Assembly (NCBI RefSeq): GCF_002309535.1
Contig: NZ_CP023275.1
Span: 434,001 to 498,000 of the forward strand
DNA length: 64,000 nt
From: Sulfurospirillum diekertiae
Lineage (GTDB): Bacteria > Campylobacterota > Campylobacteria > Campylobacterales > Sulfurospirillaceae
Direction: 5' to 3'
Under the pieces are notes generated by a model. The model had not been told where the DNA came from. It worked only from the letters and a program-made list of their open reading frames with translations, and ran no database searches. The position numbers were made by a program, and so were the translations under genes. Numbering within the stretch: the stretch's first letter is position 1; each line of letters starts with the position of its first letter. Of the stretch, positions 1 to 8,504 are shown piece by piece.

Positions 1-175
1 TATCCGGATGGCGCAAGATATTGTGTGGCATGCCGATAAGTTCTTGTTCTTTATAACCAGAAATCTCAATAAAAAGATCGTTGGCATAAGTAATTCTACC
101 TTTTAGGTCAGTTTTGGAGACAATAAAAAGGTTTTCGTCAAAGTGAAGTTCTTCACCTTTTTGAGTAATAGACAC
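1..175 (-). CDS. PAS-domain energy-taxis protein (CetB/Aer-like), 3' part outside window
   Basis: Only the first 58 codons are present; the rest lies beyond the window start. The translation starts at a GTG (173-175) with AGGAG eight bases upstream, and reads into a PAS fold: KTDLKGRITYANDLFIEIS, then GYKEQELIGMPHNILRHPD. This 'LIGxPHNIxRHPDMP' signature is typical of FAD-binding PAS domains of Aer and CetB-type redox/energy-taxis proteins in Campylobacterota. The protein may be a stand-alone PAS protein (CetB-like, partnering a membrane HAMP-signal protein) or the N-terminus of a larger chemoreceptor; the window cannot decide. The family call is secure, the exact role is inference. Confidence 0.75.
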   Translation of the reverse strand, partial: MSITQKGEELHFDENLFIVSKTDLKGRITYANDLFIEISGYKEQELIGMPHNILRHPD

Positions 176-314
176 GGCAGTAACTCCTCTAAATCCAATT
201 AAAATTAAAAAAACTAGTATAACCAAAAAAGAGATAACTCATCACCACCTAAATGATGAATATCTATTCACTTTTCAAAAGATTACCTTTAGTAACAAAT
301 GTAATTTTGGTATT
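176..314. other. intergenic, no gene seen
   Basis: This is an AT-rich spacer between two minus-strand genes. The only clear element is the AGGAG Shine-Dalgarno of the PAS gene (minus strand, about 184-188). I see no strong hairpin or open frame. Confidence 0.5.
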
Positions 315-791
315 TTATTTGTCGGTTTTAAATGAAAAAACGGCTCCCAAACTGTGCCTGTTTTGATTGAGAATCACATTGGCTTGCCAGATCATATTTC
401 CCATAATACATGTTGGAAGCATTCCTTCTCCCTCAAAGATACCCGTAGTCGTTTTGGTGAGCTTAATGGTATGTAATCCCATATTCATATTGGTTGCAAA
501 AAGCTTTATTTCAATCGTCGGAAGGTCACTGGGTGTGGTAACTTTAAAGTGCAATGGCTTCATTAAAGGGATACTTTTAGGTTCTATGTCTAAACGAAGG
601 AGTGATCCGTCACTCAGCGTTACTTCACAGGCACTCTGATGTAGATCGCATGCTGGATCGGTACTGACAAAATTCGTTTCTCCCACCCACCATTGGTAGA
701 CATCTTTGGCATCAATCAGAACATAAGCTGCAATGAGTACAACAGCTAAAATTTCTACAGCAAGGAATTTCAAAAAACGAGGAGATGGCAT
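315..791 (-). CDS. membrane-anchored hypothetical protein, possibly FixH/YtkA-like
   Basis: This encodes 158 residues from an ATG at 791 preceded by AAGGA seven bases upstream; a TTG five codons earlier is a poorer start. One N-terminal hydrophobic segment (LKFLAVEILAVVLIAAYVLI) would anchor it, with the rest outside the cytoplasm. The C-terminal half has a Met/Cys-rich beta domain (NMNMGLHTIKL, then LPTCIMGNMIW) that resembles FixH/YtkA-like domains found near copper and cytochrome oxidase genes. Metal binding by these Met/Cys residues is only a guess. No neighbour supports a specific pathway. Reality of the gene is likely, family assignment is weak. Confidence 0.5.
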   Translation of the reverse strand: MPSPRFLKFLAVEILAVVLIAAYVLIDAKDVYQWWVGETNFVSTDPACDLHQSACEVTLSDGSLLRLDIEPKSIPLMKPLHFKVTTPSDLPTIEIKLFATNMNMGLHTIKLTKTTTGIFEGEGMLPTCIMGNMIWQANVILNQNRHSLGAVFSFKTDK

Positions 792-1035
792 GTGTTTATC
801 CTTCAAAAAGAGTGGAAAAAGTTTAGCATCTCTTGAGTAAATTTTGAGTAAATCTCTTTTATGTATGCGAGAAATTTTGTGTCAGCGTGAGAGAAAATTA
901 AGGGCTTTTTTTCTTTTCACGCTGTTGTTCTGAAATAAGTTCCGCAAGAACGTTAGTAAACTCGCTGCGACAGCTATTTTAAAGTATATGCTCGCTAGAA
1001 TTGAAGCATAACGTCCAAATGAGGATAGCAATTTT
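792..1035. promoter_or_regulatory. divergent intergenic region upstream of nuoG
   Basis: This 244-base spacer separates a minus-strand gene from nuoG. It holds an imperfect inverted repeat at about 888-922 (GCGTGAGAGAAAA, a loop, TTTTCTTTTCACGC). A possible -10 (TAGAAT, near 996-1001) lies upstream of nuoG, whose ribosome site GAGGA sits at 1020-1024. No open frame here looks real. Confidence 0.35.
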
Positions 1036-2550
1036 ATGGCGCATATTACGGTAGATGGAACGGTATTAGAGGTTAAAGAGGGTACTTTGTTGATTGAAGA
1101 ACTGCTCGCAAACAAGATTAATATTCCCCATTTTTGTTACCACCCCGCTCTTGGGAAAGATGGTAATTGCCGTATGTGTATGGTCGAAATCGAAGGACAA
1201 AAACGCCCTCAAATCGCCTGTGATACTCCCATTAAAGATGGCATGATTGTTCGTACAAAAGGTGCTTCTATTGACCGCGTTAAACGCTCCATTTTAGAGC
1301 TTGAGCTTATCAACCATCCCATTGACTGCCCCATCTGCGACCAAGCGGGTGAATGTTCCTTACAAAACTACTATATGGATGTAGGGCTTTATGAGAGCCG
1401 TTTAAGTACCCCAAAAACGAGGGGTGAAAAGCATGTTGATTTAGGTGCTAATGTTGTGCTCGATCAAGAGCGCTGTGTGCTTTGTACCCGTTGCGTTCGT
1501 TTCACTAAAAATATTACGAAAACCAATGAATTAGGTGTCCTTTCGCGTGCTGATCACTCTGTTATCACAACCTTCCCAGGCTCTAAACTTTCCAATCCAT
1601 ATGCAATGAATGTGGTCGATCTCTGCCCTGTGGGCGCACTCACCAGCCAAGACTTTCGTTTCCATAAACGGGTTTGGTTTTTACACAGCGAAGAGGCGAT
1701 CTGCAACCACTGTGCCAGAGGCTGTTCTATTTTTGTCGATCATCACAAAGAGAAGTACAAAGACGAGATGGTCTACCGCTATCGCCCGCGCTTCAATGAA
1801 AAAATCAATGGTTATTTTATCTGTGATGCAGGAAGATTGAGTTATACCAACGAAAATGAAAACGCTGACTTTAGTCCTCTGATTCGTGGTATGGTGAGTG
1901 AATATGAGTACGCAGAAGGAAAACTGTTGCGCTTGCTCAAACGCTATCTTGGTAAGATGGTTTTTGTGATCTCTTCCAATCTTTCTTTAGAAGAGATGGT
2001 CAGAGTACAAAAGCTTTCCAAGCTCTATGATGGTACGCTGTGTGCCTACGAAGAGGCTCGTTTTGATACCAGTTTTGGCGATGATTTCTTAAAATGCAAT
2101 GACCGCTCCGCAAATGCCAGAGCATTACCTCTTCTTGGAATTGATGATTCCAAGGAGGCATTACAAAACGCCCTTTTGTGCGCCGAACTTGTTGTGATGG
2201 TAGGACGTAGTGATGCAAAACTCCTCAAATCCATGGAATATACCAAGAGTGTTGTGGTTTTATGCTCGGCGTGTGAGTTTACATGTAAAGAGGTTGAGCT
2301 TGTTTTACCGATTGCTTCGCATACCAAAAGAGCGGGCAGTTTCATCAATGTGGATGGCTATGTTCAGTATAGCGCCTCAGCTATTAAAAATGAGCATGGG
2401 CATAAATCCCTTCTTGCTATTTTAGCGCCTATTCTGGGGGATACACTCTTTACATGTAAAGAGGTTTGGGAAGCAGAGTTATTCTTTTACGAGGTGCTTC
2501 GTGACCTCACGTTTGACTCGTTAAAACATACGCCAAAGATAACGTTATGA
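1036..2550 (+). CDS. nuoG: NADH-quinone oxidoreductase subunit G (short form)
   Basis: This is the large Fe-S subunit of complex I, carrying electrons from the NuoEF module toward NuoB. Visible ligands: a [2Fe-2S] ferredoxin domain (C34, C45, C48, C62); the His-Cys cluster H94, C98, C101, C107; a [4Fe-4S] set in CVLCTRC with a distant CPVGA; and a further CNHCARGC plus downstream YFIC that matches the extra N7 cluster of E. coli/Thermus-type NuoG. At 504 residues it is much shorter than the usual 680-900, so the molybdopterin-oxidoreductase-like C-terminal part is heavily reduced. It leads the plus-strand half operon nuoGHIJKLMN and overlaps nuoH by four bases. Two copies of TTTACATGTAAA lie in it (2278, 2449), both read as FTCK. 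Confidence 0.93.
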   Translation: MAHITVDGTVLEVKEGTLLIEELLANKINIPHFCYHPALGKDGNCRMCMVEIEGQKRPQIACDTPIKDGMIVRTKGASIDRVKRSILELELINHPIDCPICDQAGECSLQNYYMDVGLYESRLSTPKTRGEKHVDLGANVVLDQERCVLCTRCVRFTKNITKTNELGVLSRADHSVITTFPGSKLSNPYAMNVVDLCPVGALTSQDFRFHKRVWFLHSEEAICNHCARGCSIFVDHHKEKYKDEMVYRYRPRFNEKINGYFICDAGRLSYTNENENADFSPLIRGMVSEYEYAEGKLLRLLKRYLGKMVFVISSNLSLEEMVRVQKLSKLYDGTLCAYEEARFDTSFGDDFLKCNDRSANARALPLLGIDDSKEALQNALLCAELVVMVGRSDAKLLKSMEYTKSVVVLCSACEFTCKEVELVLPIASHTKRAGSFINVDGYVQYSASAIKNEHGHKSLLAILAPILGDTLFTCKEVWEAELFFYEVLRDLTFDSLKHTPKITL

Positions 2551-3830
2551 GTCATCTTAGCATCTCTATCGTCATCATCAATATTATCTTAGCACTGCTT
2601 TTCTCTTTGGGTGCTGCTCCTATTTTAGTATGGATTGAGCGTCGCGTTGCTGGGTTGATTCAAGATAGATTGGGACCTAACCGCTGTCATATCAACGGCA
2701 TTCGTTTAGGTGGTCTTATCCAGTCGTTTGCCGACATGCTCAAACTGGTGTTTAAAGAAGATTTTCAAGCAAAAGCCATTAAAGAGCATTTTTTCTTCTC
2801 ACTCGCGCCTGTGATCGTTTTTGCGTCTGCCTTTTTAAGTTTTATGGTAATGCCATTTGCAGATGACCTCGTTATTAACGGTGAGCGTTTCATCATGCAA
2901 GGCTTGCCGATGGACTTGGGCATATTGTGGTTTTTAGCGTTTGCGGGGCTGAGTGTTTATGGCATTATGTTAGGCGGCTGGTCTAGTCGCAATAAATACT
3001 CTCTTTTGGGAGCGATGCGTGCAGGCGCACAGGTCATCAGCTATGAAGCCGCGATGGGACTTTCAGTGGTTTCACTGCTCATTACCTATGGCTCCGTCCA
3101 TTTAGGGCAGATCGTTGCGTATCAAGGGGAGCTTCTTTTTGGATTTATTCCAGCATGGGGTATTATTGTTCAGCCTCTTGCGGCACTTATTTTTATTGTC
3201 ACTGCGTTTGCGGAAGCCAATCGAACACCATTTGACCTTGCAGAAGGTGAGAGTGAAATTGTCGGAGGGTACCATACCGAATACAGTGCGATGCGATTTG
3301 GACTCTTTTTTGTAGGTGAATATGTCGCGATGAGTGCATCTAGTGCGTTGATCGTGACACTTTTCTTGGGTGGGTATCATCTGCCATATCTCAATACGCA
3401 AACACTTCAAGCGTTTATGCCTTGGATTTTAATGTTCGTCATCATTGCGCTTCCTTTGGCAAGTTTTTATGTGATGCGTTGGATTAAGAAACACAACCGT
3501 TGGCATAAAGCGGGGGATGTGCGAAACAGAGAGAGTGCTTTTTTGCGAAAAGGTCTGATAGGGGTGAATGTGCTCTTCATTGCAGGACTTGGAGCATTGC
3601 TTTTCGTAGGACTAACTCAAACCTCGACCAATGTTGCAACGGCGGTAATCCAAATTGCCACATTTGCTTTTAAACTTCTTTTGATGAATTTTGTCTTTGT
3701 GTGGGTACGTTGGACACTTCCTCGTTTTCGCTACGATCAGTTGCAAACACTCGGATGGAAAGTGCTGATGCCTTTGGCAATTTTTAATATCATTGTAACA
3801 GCAACTATTGTTGTGATCAAGGGGCTGTAA
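2547..3830 (+). CDS. nuoH: NADH-quinone oxidoreductase subunit H (extended form)
   Basis: This is a membrane subunit of complex I that forms much of the quinone-binding cavity. Family marks include WIERRVAGLIQDRLGPNR near the N-terminus, the acidic AFAEANRTPFDLAEGESEIVG loop, and the C-terminal PRFRYDQL followed by a last membrane helix. It has 427 residues, about 100 more than E. coli NuoH. The extra part lies between residues of about 270 and 380 and adds hydrophobic stretches separated by a basic loop (KKHNRWHKAGDVRNRES). It overlaps nuoG (ATGA) and is followed after one base by nuoI, so it is co-translated in the nuo operon. Confidence 0.94.
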   Translation: MSHLSISIVIINIILALLFSLGAAPILVWIERRVAGLIQDRLGPNRCHINGIRLGGLIQSFADMLKLVFKEDFQAKAIKEHFFFSLAPVIVFASAFLSFMVMPFADDLVINGERFIMQGLPMDLGILWFLAFAGLSVYGIMLGGWSSRNKYSLLGAMRAGAQVISYEAAMGLSVVSLLITYGSVHLGQIVAYQGELLFGFIPAWGIIVQPLAALIFIVTAFAEANRTPFDLAEGESEIVGGYHTEYSAMRFGLFFVGEYVAMSASSALIVTLFLGGYHLPYLNTQTLQAFMPWILMFVIIALPLASFYVMRWIKKHNRWHKAGDVRNRESAFLRKGLIGVNVLFIAGLGALLFVGLTQTSTNVATAVIQIATFAFKLLLMNFVFVWVRWTLPRFRYDQLQTLGWKVLMPLAIFNIIVTATIVVIKGL

Positions 3831-3831
3831 G

Positions 3832-4326
3832 ATGGGCATCAAAATCGTTACACGCCACGGCAATACATTGAAAGAAAAACTGTATATCCCCGCTATTTTT
3901 GGTGGTATGAAAACAACCCTTTCGCATTTTATCACCAATTTAAGTGACCATCCAGAGATTAAAACGATCAATTATCCTGAAGAGCTGCCGCATGACATTA
4001 GCGAGCGCTATCGTGGGGTGCATCGCCTGACAAAACGAGACGATGGCAGTGTGCGTTGTGTGGCGTGTTTTATGTGTGCAACCGCCTGTCCTGCAGAGTG
4101 TATTTTTATCGAAGCAGAAGAGCGGATGGATGGGGTTGATGAGAAGATGCCCAAACGTTTTGACATTGACCTCTTAGAGTGTGTCTTTTGCGGCGCATGT
4201 GTGGAAGCGTGCCCGTGTGATGCGATTCGTATGGACAGTGGTATCTTTAGTTTTATTGGACAAAAACGCGAAGAGTTTGTGCTCACTAAAGAGCAACTTT
4301 TAGCCAATGAGGAGAAAAAGCAATGA
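3832..4326 (+). CDS. nuoI: NADH-quinone oxidoreductase subunit I
   Basis: This is the 8Fe ferredoxin-like subunit that passes electrons through clusters N6a and N6b to NuoB. Both cluster motifs are intact: CVACFMCATACPAEC and CVFCGACVEACPCDA, with the typical spacing between them. The 164-residue length is normal. The start is one base after the nuoH stop, and its stop overlaps the nuoJ start, which fits a tightly coupled operon. Confidence 0.95.
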   Translation: MGIKIVTRHGNTLKEKLYIPAIFGGMKTTLSHFITNLSDHPEIKTINYPEELPHDISERYRGVHRLTKRDDGSVRCVACFMCATACPAECIFIEAEERMDGVDEKMPKRFDIDLLECVFCGACVEACPCDAIRMDSGIFSFIGQKREEFVLTKEQLLANEEKKQ

Positions 4327-4820
4327 TGGATATTCTCTTTTTACTCCTAAGTTCCTTTGCCATTTTAGGTGCTGTGGGCATGGTGAGTTTTCATCAACCC
4401 GTTCACAGTGCGCTCAGTCTTATCTTAACGATTATGGCGTTAGCAGGACTCTTTGCACTTCTGAGTGCATCATTCCTTTTTATGGTACAAATTATCATCT
4501 ATGCAGGAGCGATTCTCACACTTTTTATTTTTATCATTATGTTCCTCAATGTCAAAGAAGCCAATTTACCAAAAGAGCCCAATAAAGCTATGACACTTTT
4601 TCTAGGTTCACTTGCACTTTTGCCGTTGAATTTTTTGATTTTGCGAGCCTTTTATAAAATGCCTTTACATGTAAACCCTGTTGCAAGTGATTTTGGCAAG
4701 ATAAAACCCCTTGGCATGGAGCTTTTCACGCACTGGCTCTTGCCGTTTGAACTGATCTCTATTTTGCTCCTCGTCGCTCTTATTGGTGCGGTTGTTTTGG
4801 GTCGAAAGGACGAAGCATGA
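4323..4820 (+). CDS. nuoJ: NADH-quinone oxidoreductase subunit J
   Basis: This is a small polytopic membrane subunit of complex I, 165 residues with about five hydrophobic segments. The helix around YAGAILTLFIFIIMFLNV corresponds to the pi-bulge helix (TM3) of NuoJ. It overlaps nuoI and nuoK by four bases each. One TTTACATGTAAA copy (4664) is read as PLHVNP in a loop. Confidence 0.92.
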   Translation: MMDILFLLLSSFAILGAVGMVSFHQPVHSALSLILTIMALAGLFALLSASFLFMVQIIIYAGAILTLFIFIIMFLNVKEANLPKEPNKAMTLFLGSLALLPLNFLILRAFYKMPLHVNPVASDFGKIKPLGMELFTHWLLPFELISILLLVALIGAVVLGRKDEA

Positions 4821-5137
4821 TCGCTCATACGCTGTTTGCATATATCTTTGTTGCCATGATCCTTTTTTCCATCGGTCTTTTAGGGGTGATTAGCCGCAAA
4901 AACATTTTTGTCATTTATATGTCCATTGAGTTGATGCTCAATGCGGTTAACCTGATGTTTGTTGCTTTGAGTCATTATCATCATGATATGGGTGGGCAAG
5001 TGATGGCCATGATGGTGATCGCTATTGCCGCCGCTGAAGCGGGAGTCTTTTTATCGCTGATTGTCGTGTTGTATCGTCGTAAAAAATCTCTGGATTCCGA
5101 TCTGTTTAGAACCTTGTCGCAAAAGGAGGTTGCATGA
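4817..5137 (+). CDS. nuoK: NADH-quinone oxidoreductase subunit K
   Basis: This is a three-helix membrane subunit of the proton-pumping arm, 106 residues. It has the family pattern: SIELMLNAVNLMFVA with a conserved buried Glu in the second helix, and IAIAAAEAGVFLSLIVVLYR with the second conserved Glu in the third helix. It overlaps nuoJ and nuoL (ATGA), consistent with translational coupling. Confidence 0.95.
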   Translation: MIAHTLFAYIFVAMILFSIGLLGVISRKNIFVIYMSIELMLNAVNLMFVALSHYHHDMGGQVMAMMVIAIAAAEAGVFLSLIVVLYRRKKSLDSDLFRTLSQKEVA

Positions 5138-7019
5138 GTCTTTTGCTTGCACTAATCGTTCTTGTCCCTTTGCTCTCTTCGGTGCTGATCGGGTTTTTAT
5201 ACCTCTATTCCATCACGCAAAAGAGACTTGCGAATCTTTGGTTTACGATTCCTGCTCTGTTAGCACCAGGTATAAGTTTTATTTTGGGTGTCGTTTCTTT
5301 TCTCTTTGTTGCTCAAGATAATATTCCACTTCATTTTCAGCCCTATTTGTGGCTAGGCGTGGGTGGACATAATATCTATATGGGATTTTTAGGCGATAAA
5401 CTTTCCCTCTTTATGGTACTTTTTATTACGTTTGTAGGGTGGTTAATTCATCTTTATGCTACGTCGTATATGCGTGAAGATGAGGGCTATGGTAAATTTT
5501 TCTTCTATTTCAATCTTTTTCTAAGCTCGATGCTTCTGCTCGTCCTTGCCGATGGTCCTTTGATTATGTTCATTGGCTGGGAAGGGGTAGGGCTTTGTTC
5601 GTATTTGCTGATTAGTTTTTACTTTTTGGATAACGCCAATGTCGTTGCGGGCAATAAAGCCTTTATCGTCAACCGAGTAGGGGATCTTGGCTTTTTAATC
5701 GGTTTGGCGATTCTCTTTTTTTACTGTGGTGAGGCAGGATTTGATTACGCGAGTATTGCGGACAAAGTAGCATCCATGCCGGTGTGGTTGCTTCAAGTCG
5801 TAGGTATTGCCCTTTTTATCGGTGCAATGGGCAAGTCCGCACAAATTCCACTCTACGTCTGGTTGCCTGACGCGATGGCAGGGCCAACCCCTGTTTCAGC
5901 GCTGATCCATGCCGCAACGATGGTGACAGCAGGTGTTTACATGGTGGCACGCTTCTCTTTCTTGTATGAATTAATCCCTCATGTCGGACTTTTCATCGCG
6001 TATATTGGTGCTTTTAGTGCGCTTTTTGCTGCGGTGATTGCCACCAAACAGAGCGATATTAAAAAGATTTTGGCGTATTCAACGATGTCTCAACTAGGCT
6101 ATATGTTTATCGCCGTTGGTCTGGGTGCGTATAGCAGTGCACTCTTTCATGTTTTTACCCACGCTTTTTTCAAAGCACTTCTTTTTATGGGGCGGGCGCT
6201 GTCATCATTGCGTTGCATCATGAACAGAATATCTTTAAAATGGGTGGGATGAAGCGAGTCACACCAGTGGTTTATATCACGATGTTGATGGCAACACTAG
6301 CAATCAGTGGTATTCCGCCTTTTGCTGGATTTTTTAGTAAAGATGAGATTTTATTGACAGCTTTTGCGAGTGGTGAGTATCTTATTTGGGGCATTGCGGT
6401 GTGCAGTGCCGTTTTGACTGCTTACTACATGTTCCGACTCTTTTTTGTTGTTTTTGAGGGTAAAAATGCTTTACATGTAAACCATCCCCATGATATCTCT
6501 TGGGTGATGAAAGCCCCTTTGGTTGTATTAGCTTTTGGCTCACTTTTCGCTGGTTTTATGGGCTTACCTTCTCTCTTAGGTGGAAGCCATCTTCTAGGGA
6601 CGTGGTTGGGCGAATGGGGCAGTAGAGCTTTACATGTAAAGCATGAAACGGAGTGGATGTTGCTAGGACTCAACATTGCTGTTTCCCTTTTGGGTATAGG
6701 TATCGCCTATAAGAAGTTCCGTTTTTATGATCTTTCGAAACACAAAGAGGCGACACAAGGTATTGTGTACAATAAGTTTTATGTGGATGAACTTTACAAT
6801 CTGCTTTTTGTACGCTCTCTTCAAAAACTGAGTGATTTTATTGCTGTTAATTTGGATGTGAATCTGGTTGATCGTTTCATTATGGGACTCAGTCATGGAT
6901 TTATTAAATTGGGAAATGTAGTTGGTGTTGTTCAAAATGCGAATGTGCGTTTTTACGCACTGATCATGATGCTTGGCATTAGTGCGGCATCGTGCTATTT
7001 GATCTTTACATTAGGGTAG
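5134..7019 (+). pseudogene. nuoL: NADH-quinone oxidoreductase subunit L, interrupted by a one-base frameshift
   Basis: This is an antiporter-like proton-pumping subunit. The upstream frame (5134-6252) carries the N-terminal helices with WEGVGLCSYLLI and the conserved HAATMVTAGVYM. The downstream frame (6213-7019) carries SGIPPFAGFFSKDEIL and the C-terminal lateral-helix region. Homology reads across the junction if one G is restored to the GGGG run at 6189-6192, giving LLFMGAGAVIIALHHEQNIF. The reconstructed protein of about 628 residues has the normal NuoL length. Either a real mutation or a base missed in a G homopolymer is possible; everything else in the gene is intact, which favours a functional gene or a very recent lesion. 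Two exact TTTACATGTAAA copies (6470, 6629) sit in the 3' part. Confidence 0.9.
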
Positions 7020-8504
7020 ATGATGAGCATAGGAATTCTTTCAATTATTATTTTTTTACCAATGCTAACCGCTTTGATATTGATGGTAGTGCCTTTGCAT
7101 TCTCGCGCTACACGCAATGTTGCTTTTGGTGTATCGCTCTGCATTTTTGCATTGGCTCTCTATGTGTATACTCATTTTGACCTGACCGGAGCACTTCAGT
7201 TTCAAGAGAGTTATGTCTGGATTAAAAGTTATGGTATTACTTACAGTGTAGGTATAGATGGTTTTTCACTGATTATTTTGATGCTGATTGCAACACTGAT
7301 TCCCAGTGCGTATCTTCTTTTGTGGAATAATTCTCGCTCCAAAAGTTACTGGATCAATATGCTTTTCATCCAAGCGGGTGTGAGTGGAACACTCTTCTCG
7401 CTCGATCTATTTTTATTCTACTTTTTTTGGGAAGCGATGTTATTGCCAGTGTTTATGATTATCGGACTGTTTGGCTCGGGCAATCGCGTCTTTTCAACGC
7501 TGAAAATTACTATTTACACCATTATGGGTTCACTTTTTATGTTTGTGAGCATTCTTTATTTGGGTGTGGCGCATTACTATGAATTTGGAGTATGGAGTTT
7601 CGCGCTCTCTGATTTAGTCAATATCAGCACCCTCGCACGTGAGCAAAAAATACTTCTCTTTTTTGGCTTTATGCTTGCTTTTGCGATTAAAATTCCGCTT
7701 TTTCCTTTTCATTCATGGTTATTACAAACCTATTCAAATTCGCCAACCGGTGGTGTTTTTTTGCTCTCTTCCATCATGGCAAAACTAGGCGTGTATGCGC
7801 TGGTACGCTTTATGATGCCACTTTTCCCTGATTTATTTGTTGAATTTTCTATCTATTTTGTAGCCCTTGGACTTTTTGGGTTGGTCTATTTTGGTATTGC
7901 CGCAATCAGTCAACTCAACATCAAAAAGATGTTCGCTTATTCATCAGCTTCGCACTTAGGGTTTATTACCGCGGGAGTGTTTGCGCTCAATATTCAAGGT
8001 ATGATGGGAAGTGCCTTTTTGATCGTAGCACACGCCATTGCAACCGGTGGACTTTTCTTGCTTGTCGGTGTAATGGAGCGACATCTGGGCATTCGCTCCT
8101 TAAATGGGTTGGGTGGCATTGCGACCAAAGCCCCTTGGTTTACACTCTTTTTTGCGATTATGCTCTTTTGTACAGTGGGAATTCCAGGAACAAACGGCTT
8201 TGTCGCCGAGCTTTTGATCGTGCTGGGTATTTTTCATTACAATCCTTATTTAGGTATGCTATCGGCTCTGACCGTTTTAGTTGCAGCAAGTTATATGTTT
8301 TGGGTGTTTCAAAAAGCCGTTTTGGTTAAAAGTGACAATGATGTCTCCAATATGAAAGATTTAAGATTTCATGAGATTCTAGGACTAGCACCTTTAGCGG
8401 TACTCATTCTTGCGATGGGTGTTTACCCCGATCTCTTTTTATATAAAATTGAGCCAACGTTGCAACACTATCTCATCGATATTTTACATGTAGGAGTGAA
8501 GTGA
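7020..8504 (+). CDS. nuoM: NADH-quinone oxidoreductase subunit M
   Basis: This is a second antiporter-like proton-pumping subunit of complex I, 494 residues and about 14 membrane helices. Typical signatures are FFFWEAMLLPVFMIIGL (key Glu in TM5), IKIPLFPFHSWLLQTYSNSP (key Lys in TM7) and SSASHLGFITAGVF. It starts directly after the nuoL stop and overlaps nuoN by four bases. A degenerate copy of the recurrent palindrome, TTTACATGTAGG at 8483-8494, provides the ribosome-binding sequence for nuoN. Confidence 0.95.
   Translation: MMSIGILSIIIFLPMLTALILMVVPLHSRATRNVAFGVSLCIFALALYVYTHFDLTGALQFQESYVWIKSYGITYSVGIDGFSLIILMLIATLIPSAYLLLWNNSRSKSYWINMLFIQAGVSGTLFSLDLFLFYFFWEAMLLPVFMIIGLFGSGNRVFSTLKITIYTIMGSLFMFVSILYLGVAHYYEFGVWSFALSDLVNISTLAREQKILLFFGFMLAFAIKIPLFPFHSWLLQTYSNSPTGGVFLLSSIMAKLGVYALVRFMMPLFPDLFVEFSIYFVALGLFGLVYFGIAAISQLNIKKMFAYSSASHLGFITAGVFALNIQGMMGSAFLIVAHAIATGGLFLLVGVMERHLGIRSLNGLGGIATKAPWFTLFFAIMLFCTVGIPGTNGFVAELLIVLGIFHYNPYLGMLSALTVLVAASYMFWVFQKAVLVKSDNDVSNMKDLRFHEILGLAPLAVLILAMGVYPDLFLYKIEPTLQHYLIDILHVGVK

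Noticed and set aside
882-1115. 77-codon minus-strand frame overlapping the nuoG start
   Set aside because: It overlaps the true N-terminus of NuoG, lacks a ribosome site and looks like a shadow.
2278-2460. Reading the two TTTACATGTAAA copies in nuoG as a local regulatory repeat
   Set aside because: The same motif occurs throughout the window in many unrelated genes, so a nuoG-specific role is not supported.
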